Positions 24,361 to 34,389 of a stretch of 64,000 bases of DNA are shown here, piece by piece. Position 1 is the stretch's first letter; every line of letters begins with the position of its first letter. The translations under genes were made by a program, and so were the position numbers. The notes beneath the pieces are model-generated. The model made no database searches. It was not told where the DNA came from and saw nothing but the letters and a program-made list of their open reading frames with translations. The stretch lies in NCBI GenBank assembly GCA_021732005.1, contig JAKFVT010000063.1:1-64000 (forward strand), in the 5' to 3' direction. This stretch comes from Mycobacterium sp. Its GTDB lineage: Bacteria > Actinomycetota > Actinomycetes > Mycobacteriales > Mycobacteriaceae.

Positions 24361-25895
24361 CCGTCGTCTCCTGTACTGCTCGAGTTCTTGACGTCATATT
24401 TCACGCCATCGGGACCGGTCAACTCCCCGCTCTGCGGGCTGTAGACGGCCGTATTACCTGGTGCCGGGCTGCCTGCTGCAGGGGTATACGTGCAGGGATT
24501 CGGTTGTTGACCGTTGCACTGAACGGTGCCGGTCCCGGGTGCAGTGAGGGGGTCACTCGTCGGTGGTGTCGGGCCCGGCAGCAGATCGGCCGGCAACGGG
24601 TTCATCCCGTTGTTGATCGACGGTGCCGGTATCACGGTACCGGGGTTCACTGGCTGATCGCATCGAGCACCGGGCGCGGGGCAGTTCAGCACCTGGTTCG
24701 GGTCGCCGTACCAGGGGTTGTTACCCAGCGGGGTGTAGGGCTCGGTGCTGCGGCATTCCATCGGCGTCGCCGCGCGCTTGCCCGGGATGTCGGCGCACGG
24801 GAAGTTACGCGCGCCGCGGACCACGTTGGCCGGGGTGTCCTTCGGAATCTTGCAGTAGAGGTTGTTCTCCACCGGCATCGGCCGCAGGTCCGCCGGAGCA
24901 CGCCACTGGCTGGCCGGCAGGAACCCGGTCAGACACGGCGGCGGCTGGTTGATCGTCAGCCCGAAGTCGAGCGCGGCCTGGCGTGGATACGGCGCCGACA
25001 CCGACTGGGCAACCGAGGCGCCCTGAGGAAGGAGCACCAGCGACTGCTCGACGCCCTTGTGATAGCGCTTGAGCATGTCCAGCACGATCTCCAGATTGGC
25101 CAGCGTCTGCGGCAGCGCTTCCTGCACATCGCTGAACACCGCGTTGACCGCGTCGGCGGTCGGCGCAGCCTGGCTCAACCCGTTGCGCAGCGCCTGATCC
25201 TGCTGGGCGGTCTGGGTGGTGATGGTGTCCAGGTTCGCCGCCCACCGCTGGATCGCATCCGAGGAGTTGACCTGGCTGTCGACGACGGGCGCCGAGTTCT
25301 GGATGATGTCGTTGACGTCCTGGATGTTCGTCTTGAAGTCAGTCACGATCGCCTGTGTGCCGTCGACCAGACGTTGCAGCGCAGGACCCAAACCACCCAC
25401 GGCCTGGGCGGTCTCGTTCAGCAGCACGGGGATCTTGTCGGCCGGTAGCGCCGCCAGACCCTTGTTCGCCGCGTCGAGCGCCGGGCCGATCTCCTCCGGC
25501 ACCGTCGACTTGGTGATCGTCTGCCCGGGCGAGAAGTACTGACCGGGATTTCCGTCCGACACCAGGTCGAGGTACTGCTCGCCGACCGCCGACACCGAGT
25601 GCACGTTGGCGGTGGCGTCAGCCGGGATCTTGTACTTGTCGCTGATGCTCATCGTCGCCCGGACACCGTTTTCGGTGGGCTCCACGTCGGTGACGCGGCC
25701 GATCGTGATGCCCCGGTAGGTGACGTTCGCGGTCGAATACAGGCCGCCCGAGGACGGCAGGTTGGCCTTCAGCTCGTACTGCCCGATGCCCGCAAGGGTG
25801 GGCAGGCGCAGGAAGTACCAGCCCAACACCAGCAGGGCGATCACGGTCAGCACACCGAACATGACGAGTTGCGTCTTGATGAAACGGGTCAACAT
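24330..25895 (-). CDS. mce1F: Mce1F, substrate-tunnel subunit of the mce1 importer
   Basis: 521 residues. An N-terminal membrane helix (about 8-28, LVMFGVLTVIALLVLGWYF) is followed by the MCE domain (about 38-115, YELKANLPSSGGLYSTANVTYRG; VTDVEPTENGVRATMSISDKYKIP), a long helical region to about 310 that builds the tunnel, and a Pro/Cys-rich C-terminal domain. Six Mce subunits form a hetero-hexameric conduit through the periplasm; the mce1 system imports fatty acids. It is the last mce gene and 15 bp after mce1E. Confidence 0.93.
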   Translation of the reverse strand: MLTRFIKTQLVMFGVLTVIALLVLGWYFLRLPTLAGIGQYELKANLPSSGGLYSTANVTYRGITIGRVTDVEPTENGVRATMSISDKYKIPADATANVHSVSAVGEQYLDLVSDGNPGQYFSPGQTITKSTVPEEIGPALDAANKGLAALPADKIPVLLNETAQAVGGLGPALQRLVDGTQAIVTDFKTNIQDVNDIIQNSAPVVDSQVNSSDAIQRWAANLDTITTQTAQQDQALRNGLSQAAPTADAVNAVFSDVQEALPQTLANLEIVLDMLKRYHKGVEQSLVLLPQGASVAQSVSAPYPRQAALDFGLTINQPPPCLTGFLPASQWRAPADLRPMPVENNLYCKIPKDTPANVVRGARNFPCADIPGKRAATPMECRSTEPYTPLGNNPWYGDPNQVLNCPAPGARCDQPVNPGTVIPAPSINNGMNPLPADLLPGPTPPTSDPLTAPGTGTVQCNGQQPNPCTYTPAAGSPAPGNTAVYSPQSGELTGPDGVKYDVKNSSSTGDDGWKEMLAPAG

Positions 25896-25910
25896 CTAGC
25901 CGTCACCCCT

Positions 25911-27065
25911 TCACTCGCCGCGCTCGACATACGGTCCCCCGTCGGTCATGTTCGGGTGAGGCGTGAACCGAACATCCGGGATCATCGTCTGCGGGTCGCG
26001 ACCCCAGGCCTGTTCGAGCGCACGCAGCATTCCGGACACACCGGTACCGGTGAGGAACGCGTTGTCGATCGAGCTCAGCGTCAGGTCGAAGGTGGCCGAC
26101 GTGTTGATGTAGTCACCCCGGATCACCTTCGGGATGTTGTCGATCGGGTACGGCGCCGTGATGACCAACTTCAGCGAGTCGATCAGGTAGGGCGCCGCCC
26201 GGCCGAGCTGCTTCAGCGGCCGCTGCAGCAGCGCCAGGTTGGTGTCGAAATTCGCCCGCGCCTCCGAGAAGGTGTCGGCGGTGACCTTGCTGAATCGGCC
26301 GAGTGCCTCGACGGCACCGGTGAACCGGTCCCTCGCGTCGGCGAAATACTTGATCAGCGGCGGGAATTCGGTCAGCACCCGGTCCAGGGTGTTGTTGCGC
26401 GCGGCCACGATCGACACCAGTTCGTTGGTCTTGTCGATCGCCCGGGTCAGGTCGTCCCGCTGCTGGTTGAGCTGGTCGGTGAACGTGTCCAGCTTGGTCA
26501 GGAAATCGCGGATCTGCTCGCCGTTGCCGTCCAGGATGTTGGCGACCTCGGTCTGGATGACGTCCAAATTCGAGATACCGCCGCCACGCAGCACGGTGGC
26601 GATGCTGGCCAGGGTGCGCTCGGTGGTCGGGAACGACTGCGAGTTCTTCAGCGGAATCGTCGCGCCGTTGCGCAACGGCTCGGACGACGGGTTCGGCGGC
26701 GGATCCAGCTCGACGTGCTGGGTGCCCAACAAGCTGGTCTGGCCGATGCGCGCAATTGCGTTGGCGGGCAGCTTGACTCCAGGCTGGAGCTTGAGCGTCA
26801 GCGTCGGGATCCAGTTCTTGAGCTCGATGGCACGCACCGAACCGACGAAGACGTCGGCGACCCGGACCCGGCTGTTGACGTTGAGCGCCAACGTATCCGG
26901 CATCTGGACGTAGATCGTCATGTTGTCGCTCCCGGTGCCGGGGCCACCCGGCATCGGCACGTTGGCGATACCGCGCCAGCCGCACGATGTCAGGATCATC
27001 GCGGTCAGCACCAGCACGAACCCACGCCAGCCGTACCGACGGGTGGTGCTCAGAATCGTGCTCAC
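25911..27065 (-). CDS. mce1E: Mce1E lipoprotein (LprK-like)
   Basis: 384 residues. Unlike the other five subunits it has a lipobox (LTSC, Cys28) instead of a plain membrane helix. The MCE domain spans about 47-125 (YVQMPDTLALNVNSRVRVADVFVGSVRAIELKNW), then helical tunnel segments to about 300. GTG 27065 overlaps mce1D by four bases. The lipid anchor on the E subunit is a constant feature of mce loci. Confidence 0.93.
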   Translation of the reverse strand: MSTILSTTRRYGWRGFVLVLTAMILTSCGWRGIANVPMPGGPGTGSDNMTIYVQMPDTLALNVNSRVRVADVFVGSVRAIELKNWIPTLTLKLQPGVKLPANAIARIGQTSLLGTQHVELDPPPNPSSEPLRNGATIPLKNSQSFPTTERTLASIATVLRGGGISNLDVIQTEVANILDGNGEQIRDFLTKLDTFTDQLNQQRDDLTRAIDKTNELVSIVAARNNTLDRVLTEFPPLIKYFADARDRFTGAVEALGRFSKVTADTFSEARANFDTNLALLQRPLKQLGRAAPYLIDSLKLVITAPYPIDNIPKVIRGDYINTSATFDLTLSSIDNAFLTGTGVSGMLRALEQAWGRDPQTMIPDVRFTPHPNMTDGGPYVERGE

Positions 27066-28690
27066 TGTCCACCTCCCATCTCAGCAGGCAGCGCAGGACC
27101 CGCGGGTGCGGGTGCTGCCGGTGCCGGCCCGGCCGGGGCCCCGCCGTTGATCTGCTGCGATACCGGCAACGGTCCGGGGACCACGTCCGGACCCGGCGGT
27201 GGCGGCGGGATCGCTCCCGGGTACCACGGCGGCGGCAGCGGGTTGTTCTGGTCATAGGAGTTCGACGGCGCGCCGCCCCTCGGACCACCCGGCGGGTAGT
27301 TCACCGGGTCGGGGCCACCCATCAACGCGGCCAGCGAGTCCGGGGTCAACATGTTGGCGGTGAACGCCTGGACGTCGACACCCTGCATGCCCGGCGCCAC
27401 GATCCAGCCCTGCTCGTGGTTTCCGTGCGAGAACAACGTGTCGCGCGACCAGATGCCCGGCACCGTCGTGTCCTTGTATCCGGGCGGCGGCCGCAGCCGT
27501 TCCTCGGAGTAGGCGACGTACTTCGGCAGCGTCTCCGCCGTCGAGAACTGGTTCACGCCGAACGGTGGGAAGTTGAACTTGATCGCATCCATGATCGGCG
27601 CCAGGTACTGCGCGCACATCTCCGCCGAATCCTGGTAGCCCAGCCGGCTGCCGGACTGGATCGCGCTGCAGATGAACTGCATCGGGTTGGCGAAGCTCGC
27701 GACCGTCGGAATCGCCACCAGCGCACCGTGTGTCGGGTGGTAGATGTTCTGCAGGTTGGCGGCCAGGTTCGGGTAGACGTGCAACACCGTCTCCAGACCG
27801 TTGCGCGACTCCGGCTGCAGGACCTGAGTAGTGACCTCGGAGAGGTTGTTGATGTCCTTGGTCAGCACCGAACCGTTGTCGTTGACGAACTTCCGCGCGG
27901 TGGTCAGCAAGGTGTCGATGTCCTTGACCGCCTTGGCCACTTCCTGATCGGAGTTGGAGAACGAGTTCGTGAACGTGGCCAGGTCGGTGTTGAGCGCCAC
28001 CAGCTGCTGATCGCTCTTGTGCAGCGCGTTGACGAACAGCGCCAGGCTCTTGAGGACGGCGAAGAAGTCACCGCGGCCCTCGTTGAGCGCGCTCACCGCG
28101 TCGGACAGAGCCTTGAACGTGGTGTTGATCTGCTGGCCCTTGCCCTCGAGTCCGTTGGCGAAGGACTCCAGGACATCACCGAACGGGCCCTTGGGCTGTT
28201 CGGGCGTCGGGCCGAGTTTGGTGATGATGTCGGAGATCTGGTTGCGCAGGTCGTCCCATTCCACCGGAACCTGGGTGCGGTCGATCGGGATGACGGCGTT
28301 GTCCGCCATCACCGGGCCGCCGGTGTAGGCGGGCGCCAGCTGTATCACCCGGGAAGCCACCAGGCTCGGGTTGAGGATCGTCGCGGTCGCGTTGGCGGGC
28401 ACCTTGTACTTGTTGTCGTAGTGGAAGGTGACCTTCATCTTGTCGCCGGCCGGCTCGATCTTGTCGATGCCGCCGACCCGCACGCCCATGATCTGCACCC
28501 GGTCGCCCGGATAGAGCGCCAGCGCCTCGGGGAAGTACGCCACCACAGTGTTGGTGGTCAGCTTCTCGTACAGCTTGTAACCGACCACCGCCACGACCAG
28601 CGCGATCACCACCACGAGGGTGCCGACGATGACCGACGTCCGAGACATCTTGGGAAGGCCCAGATTACGAATGTTGAAGGCTGTCGACAT
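27062..28690 (-). CDS. mce1D: Mce1D subunit
   Basis: 542 residues. Membrane helix about 18-40 (TSVIVGTLVVVIALVVAVVG), MCE domain about 45-125 (VVAYFPEALALYPGDRVQIMGVRVGGIDKIEPAGDKMKVTFHYDN), helical tunnel region to about 330, then a Pro/Gly-rich C-terminal tail (PLPPPWYPGAIPPPPPG) likely reaching into the wall. It begins on the base after the mce1C stop. Confidence 0.93.
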   Translation of the reverse strand: MSTAFNIRNLGLPKMSRTSVIVGTLVVVIALVVAVVGYKLYEKLTTNTVVAYFPEALALYPGDRVQIMGVRVGGIDKIEPAGDKMKVTFHYDNKYKVPANATATILNPSLVASRVIQLAPAYTGGPVMADNAVIPIDRTQVPVEWDDLRNQISDIITKLGPTPEQPKGPFGDVLESFANGLEGKGQQINTTFKALSDAVSALNEGRGDFFAVLKSLALFVNALHKSDQQLVALNTDLATFTNSFSNSDQEVAKAVKDIDTLLTTARKFVNDNGSVLTKDINNLSEVTTQVLQPESRNGLETVLHVYPNLAANLQNIYHPTHGALVAIPTVASFANPMQFICSAIQSGSRLGYQDSAEMCAQYLAPIMDAIKFNFPPFGVNQFSTAETLPKYVAYSEERLRPPPGYKDTTVPGIWSRDTLFSHGNHEQGWIVAPGMQGVDVQAFTANMLTPDSLAALMGGPDPVNYPPGGPRGGAPSNSYDQNNPLPPPWYPGAIPPPPPGPDVVPGPLPVSQQINGGAPAGPAPAAPAPAGPALPAEMGGGQ

Positions 28691-30238
28691 TTACGCTCCC
28701 CCTCCCTGGTCGACGGGCGCCAAGTCACCGACCGGCGGCACCTGCGGTCCCGGTCCCGGCGGCGGGATCGGCCCGATCAAGGCGTTGGGCGGCGGGGCGT
28801 ATCCGGGGATGTCGGTGGCCGGGCCCGGTGTCGGGGCGACCGGCACCGTGCGTGCCCCCGGCGGACCGGGTGCCAGCGGCGGCGCGGGCACGCCTTGTAT
28901 CGCCGGTGAGAGTTCGCCCGGGAAGGCGGCACTCGGGACACCCGGGGCGTAGCCCGCGGCGGGGTTGGGCGCCGAGATCGGTACGTCGGCGCTCGGGTAG
29001 CCCGGGCCCCCGAACGGCCCCTGGGTCAGGCCGGCGCACGGCAGCGGGTTGGCGTTTGTCGGAATGCCGTCCGGAGGCGGGGTGTACGAGCACGGCGAGC
29101 CCGGGCCGACCGCGGGACCAGGATGGTCCGGCGTGCCTTCCAACGGAATCGGGGCCGGCGGCGGCGCACCGTTGGGTTGGCGCTGGCCGTTGGGATCCGG
29201 GAAGCGGAAGGCCGGCAGACCCGCGTTGCGCCAGAATTCCTCGGGATCGATGCCGCGCTTCTTGAACGCGGCGTCCACCCACGGCTGCAGGATCTGGTAC
29301 GGCACCAGGTTGACCACGAGCACCTTGAAGTACGGGCCGGAGCCGATCGCCTCGGCCAGTGCACCCATGAACTTCGAGGCGGTGATCAGCACGTCGGACA
29401 GATCCGTCTTGTGCTTGACGAGCACGTCGCTGATCGTCTTCAGCTGCTCCAGAACGTGATTCAGGTTCGGGTTGTCGTTGACGAAACCGGTGAACTGCTG
29501 GGAGATCAGCGAGACGTTGGACAGCAGCGCGTCCACTTCGGCGCGACGCTCGTTGACCGCCGCCAGCAGCGTCTGGGCGTTCACCGCGAGGCGGTTGATC
29601 TGCTCGCTGCGGTTGCCCAGCACGGCTGCGACCTTGTTGGCGTTGGCCAGCAGTTGCTTGAACTGTTCGTCGCGCTTGCCGATGGTGTCGGAGAACCGGG
29701 CCACCCCGTCCAGCGCGGCACTCAGGTGCGGGTAGGTCTGATCGATGGTCTCCGACAACACATTCAGCGATCGCTTGACGGTGTCGATATCCCAGCCCGA
29801 CGCGGCCTTGGTCACGTCGAAGACCGCGTCGTAGATCTGGTACGGCGTGGTGGTCTGGCCGACCGGCAGCACGCCGCTGGCCCGCAACAGCTTGCCGCCG
29901 CGGGGCTCGATCTCCAGCACGCGCTTACCCAGGATCGTCTCGGTGCGGATGGCCAACCGGCTCTCGGTGCCAATCTGCCTGGCGCCCAAGCCAAACCCGA
30001 TCAGTACCTTGTCGCCGTCGATCTTCAGAGACTTCACCGTGCCGACATCCATCCCGGCGATGCGGACCTTGTCGCCCGCGTTCAGCCCGGCACTGTCGGT
30101 GAACTGGCCGTAGTAGGTCGGCTGGGCGAACAGCTGCGGAATACCGGAAAAGCTTTGCCCCACCCCGATGACCAGGATGACGATCAGCATGCCCGCCAGG
30201 CCATTCCTGATGCGGTTGGAACCCTCTAGCGTCCTCAT
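28691..30238 (-). CDS. mce1C: Mce1C subunit
   Basis: 515 residues from ATG 30238, which overlaps the mce1B stop (ATGA); an upstream in-frame start is less likely. Membrane helix about 12-30 (NGLAGMLIVILVIGVGQSF), MCE domain about 35-112 (YGQFTDSAGLNAGDKVRIAGMDVGTVKSL), helical region to about 320 and a very Pro-rich tail of about 170 residues. The long Pro-rich end is typical for Mce C subunits. Confidence 0.93.
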   Translation of the reverse strand: MRTLEGSNRIRNGLAGMLIVILVIGVGQSFSGIPQLFAQPTYYGQFTDSAGLNAGDKVRIAGMDVGTVKSLKIDGDKVLIGFGLGARQIGTESRLAIRTETILGKRVLEIEPRGGKLLRASGVLPVGQTTTPYQIYDAVFDVTKAASGWDIDTVKRSLNVLSETIDQTYPHLSAALDGVARFSDTIGKRDEQFKQLLANANKVAAVLGNRSEQINRLAVNAQTLLAAVNERRAEVDALLSNVSLISQQFTGFVNDNPNLNHVLEQLKTISDVLVKHKTDLSDVLITASKFMGALAEAIGSGPYFKVLVVNLVPYQILQPWVDAAFKKRGIDPEEFWRNAGLPAFRFPDPNGQRQPNGAPPPAPIPLEGTPDHPGPAVGPGSPCSYTPPPDGIPTNANPLPCAGLTQGPFGGPGYPSADVPISAPNPAAGYAPGVPSAAFPGELSPAIQGVPAPPLAPGPPGARTVPVAPTPGPATDIPGYAPPPNALIGPIPPPGPGPQVPPVGDLAPVDQGGGA

Positions 30239-31275
30239 TGCGGCGTGCACCTACCCGTGGGCTGCTGAGTGATCTTCACGGTGCGGACCGGTCCACCCGG
30301 CTGCAGGCCGTTGAGCTTCAGGTTGATGTCGCACAGATAGAAGTTGAAGAAGTCGCCGTAGATACCGCCGGCGCGGCCGATCATCTTCACGGCTGCGGGC
30401 AGCTTGGTCAGCAGGTCGTCGAGCCGGTCCTGACCGTCGGCCAGCGGCTGCTGAATGGTCTCCAGCTTGGCGATGGTGTTCTGCAGCTGCGGGCGGTCGT
30501 CGGCCAGGAGATCTCCCAACGTTCCTGTCGCATTGCTGATGTCGGCGGTGGACTGGGCGAGCGGGTCGGCGCGGTTCTTCAACCCGGTGATGAGCACCTC
30601 GAAGTTGTTGACCGTCTGGTCGAAGTCCTTCTCGTGCTTGACCGTGGTGTCCAGCACGGTGTTCAGGTTGGTGATCACCTCGCCGATGGCCTGGTCCCGA
30701 TCTGCCAGCGCGGAGGTCAGCTGAGCGGTCTGATCCAGGATGTCGTTGATGGTGCCGCCCTGCCCCTGGAAGACGGTGATCAGCGAGGAGGCAATGGTGT
30801 TGACCTTCTGCGGATCCAACGCCTTGAACAGTGGCTTGAAACCGCCGATGAGCGCGTCGAGATCCAGCGCGGGCTGCGTGCGCGACATCGGAATGAAGCC
30901 GCCCGCGGGCAGGATTCGGTCAGCGCCCTCGCCGGTGCCCCGGTCGAGATTGACGTAGCGGTTGCCGATCAGATCCTGGTAGCGGATCTGGGCGGTGGTC
31001 GATTGGTACAGCGGCAGCGTGCGGTCGACGTTGAGCGTCACCTGGACGCGGTCGCCGTTGCCGATGAGCTTGATGTCGGACACCTTGCCGACCTCGACGC
31101 CGCCGGCGCGGACGAACTGACCGTCGCGCAAACCGCTCGCGTTGCTGAATTCGGCTGTGTACGAGGTCGTTCGGTCGAAGCGGAACTGCCCGAACACGAT
31201 GATGATGACCGCCGTGAAGAGCAGCAGCACGAACGAGAATGCCGCGAGTTTGACTGCTGTGCCAGTGATTCTCAT
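30235..31275 (-). CDS. mce1B: Mce1B subunit
   Basis: 346 residues, the shortest Mce subunit as in M. tuberculosis (346). ATG 31275 overlaps the mce1A stop (ATGA). Membrane helix about 9-30 (AAFSFVLLLFTAVIIIVFG), MCE domain about 38-115 (YTAEFSNASGLRDGQFVRAGGVEVGKVSDIKLIGNGDRVQV), then helical tunnel region and two Cys near the end (NFYLCDIN; TGRC). Confidence 0.93.
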   Translation of the reverse strand: MRITGTAVKLAAFSFVLLLFTAVIIIVFGQFRFDRTTSYTAEFSNASGLRDGQFVRAGGVEVGKVSDIKLIGNGDRVQVTLNVDRTLPLYQSTTAQIRYQDLIGNRYVNLDRGTGEGADRILPAGGFIPMSRTQPALDLDALIGGFKPLFKALDPQKVNTIASSLITVFQGQGGTINDILDQTAQLTSALADRDQAIGEVITNLNTVLDTTVKHEKDFDQTVNNFEVLITGLKNRADPLAQSTADISNATGTLGDLLADDRPQLQNTIAKLETIQQPLADGQDRLDDLLTKLPAAVKMIGRAGGIYGDFFNFYLCDINLKLNGLQPGGPVRTVKITQQPTGRCTPQ

Positions 31276-32483
31276 GGGTTGATCGTGTTCTCCCCGACTT
31301 GGCGACCCCACACGTACTCGGTGAGGATGGGCTGGCCGAGTTCAAAGTGGTTGTACGGCGCGAGGGAGGCTCCGTCGTCGACCACCAGGTGCGGCGCCGG
31401 CCAGAAGTTCCGGTCGATCTTCTGCCAGCAACCCGGCGCACCGCCGGGGCCGCCGTGCCCGTTGATCCTGGGCAGGTTGTCCGGATAGACGTAGGGGTTG
31501 GGGGCACCCAGGAATTCGGTGACGGTGTCCAGCGAATAGCCGTTGCCGCCGAACGCATCCAGCGCCTGCGGCAAGGCCTCGGCCTCACCCTTTATCTGGC
31601 AATACAGCTGCGGGCTGTAGGTGTCGAGCAGCTGGGCGGTCGGCACCAGGTCGGCCTGGCCGCGCACGAAGTAGGGGCCGCCGCGTTCGAAGATGTCGGC
31701 GCCGGTGTTGCCGAATCCGGTGGAGGCCAGAAGTGCGGCGTCCAGATCCTTCTGCTGGGCGTTCAGCGTGCTGGCGGTGGTGACCGCGTGGTCGAGGGAG
31801 TCCCAGAACTCCGGGCTGGCCTTGATGTAGACGTCGGCCAGGTTCGACAGCTGCCGGATGTTGGTGCGGATCTGCGGCATCTGCGGGTTGACGTCGTCGA
31901 GCACCGCGTTGCCGTTGACGATCGACTGGCCGAACTTGGTGCCCAACCCGTTGAGCGCCTCGGCGGCCGCGCTGAGCGTCATGTTCAGCTTGACCGGATC
32001 GACCTTCTCCGAGATCGAGATGAGCGTCTCGAACAAGGTGTTGAACTCGGTGGTGACCCCCGAGGTCTTGATGACGTCGCTGCTCGAAATCCGGGTCTTG
32101 ACCGGATCCTTCGGGCTGGTGAACGACACGTACTTGTTGCCGAAGACGGTGCTGGCCTTGATCTGGGCGTCGACGTTGGCCGGGATCAGTGAGATGTAGC
32201 GCGGGACAACCTCGAGCGTCAGCTCGGCGGCCTGCTTGCCGTCGCGGTTCACCGAGGCGACTTTGGTGACGCGGCCGATCTCGACCCCGTTGTAGGTGAC
32301 CTTCGAGCCCGGGTCCATCACCAGACCGGCGCGGTCGGACACCATCGTAAGGGTGGTCTTGCGGGTCAGGTCGCCCCGGAATTGGAGGTACACCAGCGTG
32401 GCCAGCACGATGGCCAGCAACAGGAACACCACACCCGCGAGCTTGAGCGGCGGGCGCCGGGATGCGTTGAGCGGCGTCGTCAT
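31272..32483 (-). CDS. mce1A: Mce1A subunit
   Basis: 403 residues from ATG 32483, four bases after the yrbE1B stop. Membrane helix about 14-32 (LAGVVFLLLAIVLATLVYL), MCE domain about 40-118 (LTMVSDRAGLVMDPGSKVTYNGVEIGRVTKVASVNRDG), then helical segments and a C-terminal domain. Mce1A of M. tuberculosis promotes uptake into host cells; the general role is lipid import with the YrbE permeases. Confidence 0.93.
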   Translation of the reverse strand: MTTPLNASRRPPLKLAGVVFLLLAIVLATLVYLQFRGDLTRKTTLTMVSDRAGLVMDPGSKVTYNGVEIGRVTKVASVNRDGKQAAELTLEVVPRYISLIPANVDAQIKASTVFGNKYVSFTSPKDPVKTRISSSDVIKTSGVTTEFNTLFETLISISEKVDPVKLNMTLSAAAEALNGLGTKFGQSIVNGNAVLDDVNPQMPQIRTNIRQLSNLADVYIKASPEFWDSLDHAVTTASTLNAQQKDLDAALLASTGFGNTGADIFERGGPYFVRGQADLVPTAQLLDTYSPQLYCQIKGEAEALPQALDAFGGNGYSLDTVTEFLGAPNPYVYPDNLPRINGHGGPGGAPGCWQKIDRNFWPAPHLVVDDGASLAPYNHFELGQPILTEYVWGRQVGENTINP

Positions 32484-32487
32484 ACCG

Positions 32488-33357
32488 CTACACCGTGAGG
32501 TTGAAGTTCGGGTTGGTGCCGTAGAGCGCCAACGAGGCAAGGAGAACCACTGTCGCGACGGCGACCAGCGATGCGCGCATCGAGATGCCGACCGCCTCGC
32601 CAACGCCGACCGGACCGCCGCTGGCGTTGTAGCCGAAGTAGCAGTGATTGATCATCACGAAGACCGCGATGATGATGGCGACGACGAACGACCAGAACAC
32701 GTCGTCGGGCCGCAGGAACGTCCGGAAGTAGTGGTCATAGGTGCCCGTCGACTGGCCGTAGAAGACCGTCGTGGTGAGCTGCGCGGCCAGGAACGACAGC
32801 AGCAGCGCCATTGCGTACAGCGGAATGATCACGACCATGCCGGCCAGGATGCGGGTGGACACCAGGTAGCTGATGGACTTGATGCCCATCACCTCCAGGG
32901 CGTCGATCTCCTCGGCGATGCGCATGGCGCCGAGCTCGGCGGTGGCGCCGGCGCCCACGGTTGCGGCCAGTGCGTGCCCGGAGACCAGCGGTGCGACGAC
33001 GCGCACATTCACCAGCGCCGCGACGAATCCGGTGAAGGCCTCGACACCGATGTTGCCCAGTGACGCGTAGCCCTGGATCGCGATCAGCGAGCCGCCGGAC
33101 AGCGTCACGAAACCGACGATCGCGATGGTGCCGCCGATGATCGCCATCGCGCCGGTGCCCATGCCGATCTCGGCGATCAACCGAAGCGTGGCGCGGCGGT
33201 AATAACGCAGTGCGTGCGGGATCTGGCCGACCGCGGTGACGGTGAACCAGGCGACGTCACCGACCCGGTCGATGAACCGGCTGGGGGCCGACGCCCACTT
33301 GGTCGCGCTGGTGTACGCGCGCGGGTAGCGGGACCGAAGGACTGCGGCAGTACTCAT
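32488..33357 (-). CDS. yrbE1B: YrbE1B permease subunit
   Basis: 289 residues, the same length as M. tuberculosis YrbE1B. MlaE-family integral membrane protein with about five helices and the signature GHALAATVGAGATAELGAMRIAEEIDALEVMGI at about 125-157. It forms the permease pair with YrbE1A and is energised by an MceG ATPase encoded elsewhere; no ATPase gene is in this window. One base separates it from yrbE1A. Confidence 0.94.
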   Translation of the reverse strand: MSTAAVLRSRYPRAYTSATKWASAPSRFIDRVGDVAWFTVTAVGQIPHALRYYRRATLRLIAEIGMGTGAMAIIGGTIAIVGFVTLSGGSLIAIQGYASLGNIGVEAFTGFVAALVNVRVVAPLVSGHALAATVGAGATAELGAMRIAEEIDALEVMGIKSISYLVSTRILAGMVVIIPLYAMALLLSFLAAQLTTTVFYGQSTGTYDHYFRTFLRPDDVFWSFVVAIIIAVFVMINHCYFGYNASGGPVGVGEAVGISMRASLVAVATVVLLASLALYGTNPNFNLTV

Positions 33358-33358
33358 T

Positions 33359-34159
33359 TCAGTGCCCCGTTCCGAACCGAACACCGATGGTGGTCAGGAC
33401 GACGTTGACGGCGAACAAAGCAACCACGGAGAGCACCAGCGTTTCGTTCACCGCGGTGCCGAGGCCCTTGGCGCCGCCGGAGACGGTCAGTCCGCGGTAG
33501 CAGCCGACCAGGCCGGCGATGAGACCGAAGGTGAGCGCCTTGACGATCGAGATGATGACCTCCGGCAATCCGGTGATCAGGGTGAGCGTGGAGACGTAGG
33601 CGCCTGCGGAGATGTTCTGCATGTAGACGCCGAAGATGAAGCCACCGACCAGGCCGACGGTGATGACCGCGCCGTTGAGGAGCACGGCGACGAACGTCGC
33701 GGCAACCACCCGGGGCAGCACGAGGCGGTGGATCGGGTCGATGCCGAGGACCTCGAGGGCGTCGATCTCTTCGCGGATGGTGCGCGCACCGAGGTCGGCG
33801 CAGATGGCCGTCGACCCGGCGCCGGCGACCACCAGCACGGTCACGATCGGGCCGAGCTGGGTCACCGCGGCCAGGGCCGCACCGGCACCGGACACGTCGG
33901 CCGCGCCGAACTCCACCAGCAGGATGTTGATCGTGAAGATGATGAGGATGGTGTTGGGGACCGCGACGGCGATGGTCGGCAGGAAGGTCACCCGGAACTG
34001 GAACCAGCCTTGAAGGATGAACTCGCGCCACTCGAACGGCCACTTGGTGGTCGCCTTGGCGGTGAGGACGCACATGCGGAAGAAGCCGCCGATGGCGGTG
34101 AGGGCCGGACGGGCCTTGTCCTGGAGGTAGCCGCCGACGCCGGTGGTCGTGGCGGTCAC
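33359..34159 (-). CDS. yrbE1A: YrbE1A permease subunit
   Basis: 266 residues from GTG 34159 (Rv0167 has 265); a GTG at 34171 would add four. MlaE-family permease with the conserved IVTVLVVAGAGSTAICADLGARTIREEIDALEVLGI block. The first gene of the yrbE-mce block; a gap of about 230 bp separates it from fadD5, so an internal promoter is possible. Confidence 0.92.
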   Translation of the reverse strand: MTATTTGVGGYLQDKARPALTAIGGFFRMCVLTAKATTKWPFEWREFILQGWFQFRVTFLPTIAVAVPNTILIIFTINILLVEFGAADVSGAGAALAAVTQLGPIVTVLVVAGAGSTAICADLGARTIREEIDALEVLGIDPIHRLVLPRVVAATFVAVLLNGAVITVGLVGGFIFGVYMQNISAGAYVSTLTLITGLPEVIISIVKALTFGLIAGLVGCYRGLTVSGGAKGLGTAVNETLVLSVVALFAVNVVLTTIGVRFGTGH

Positions 34160-34389
34160 CGGTTCACCCACATGACGGGACCACGTCGGTCGTCGCGTGG
34201 CGGCAGTCCGACTGGCACGTACCCTCCTTGCCCCGACCCGCAGTGAGTGAGTGTCGTCTCCCTACTACTCAGTAGTAAGGCGGACCACAGGAATGTACCC
34301 GATGCTTCACGGGCCGTGCACCGCATCTGCACTATTGACCCTCCATCCCCACTACTCGATTTTTGTCGCATCCGTTAGCCATTCGGTCG
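34160..34389. other. Gap between fadD5 and yrbE1A
   Basis: No gene is seen. It holds the inverted repeat TACTAC-TCA-GTAGTA at 34263-34277, which could be a small operator for yrbE1A, or processing hairpin. The rest shows no clear promoter or terminator. Confidence 0.4.
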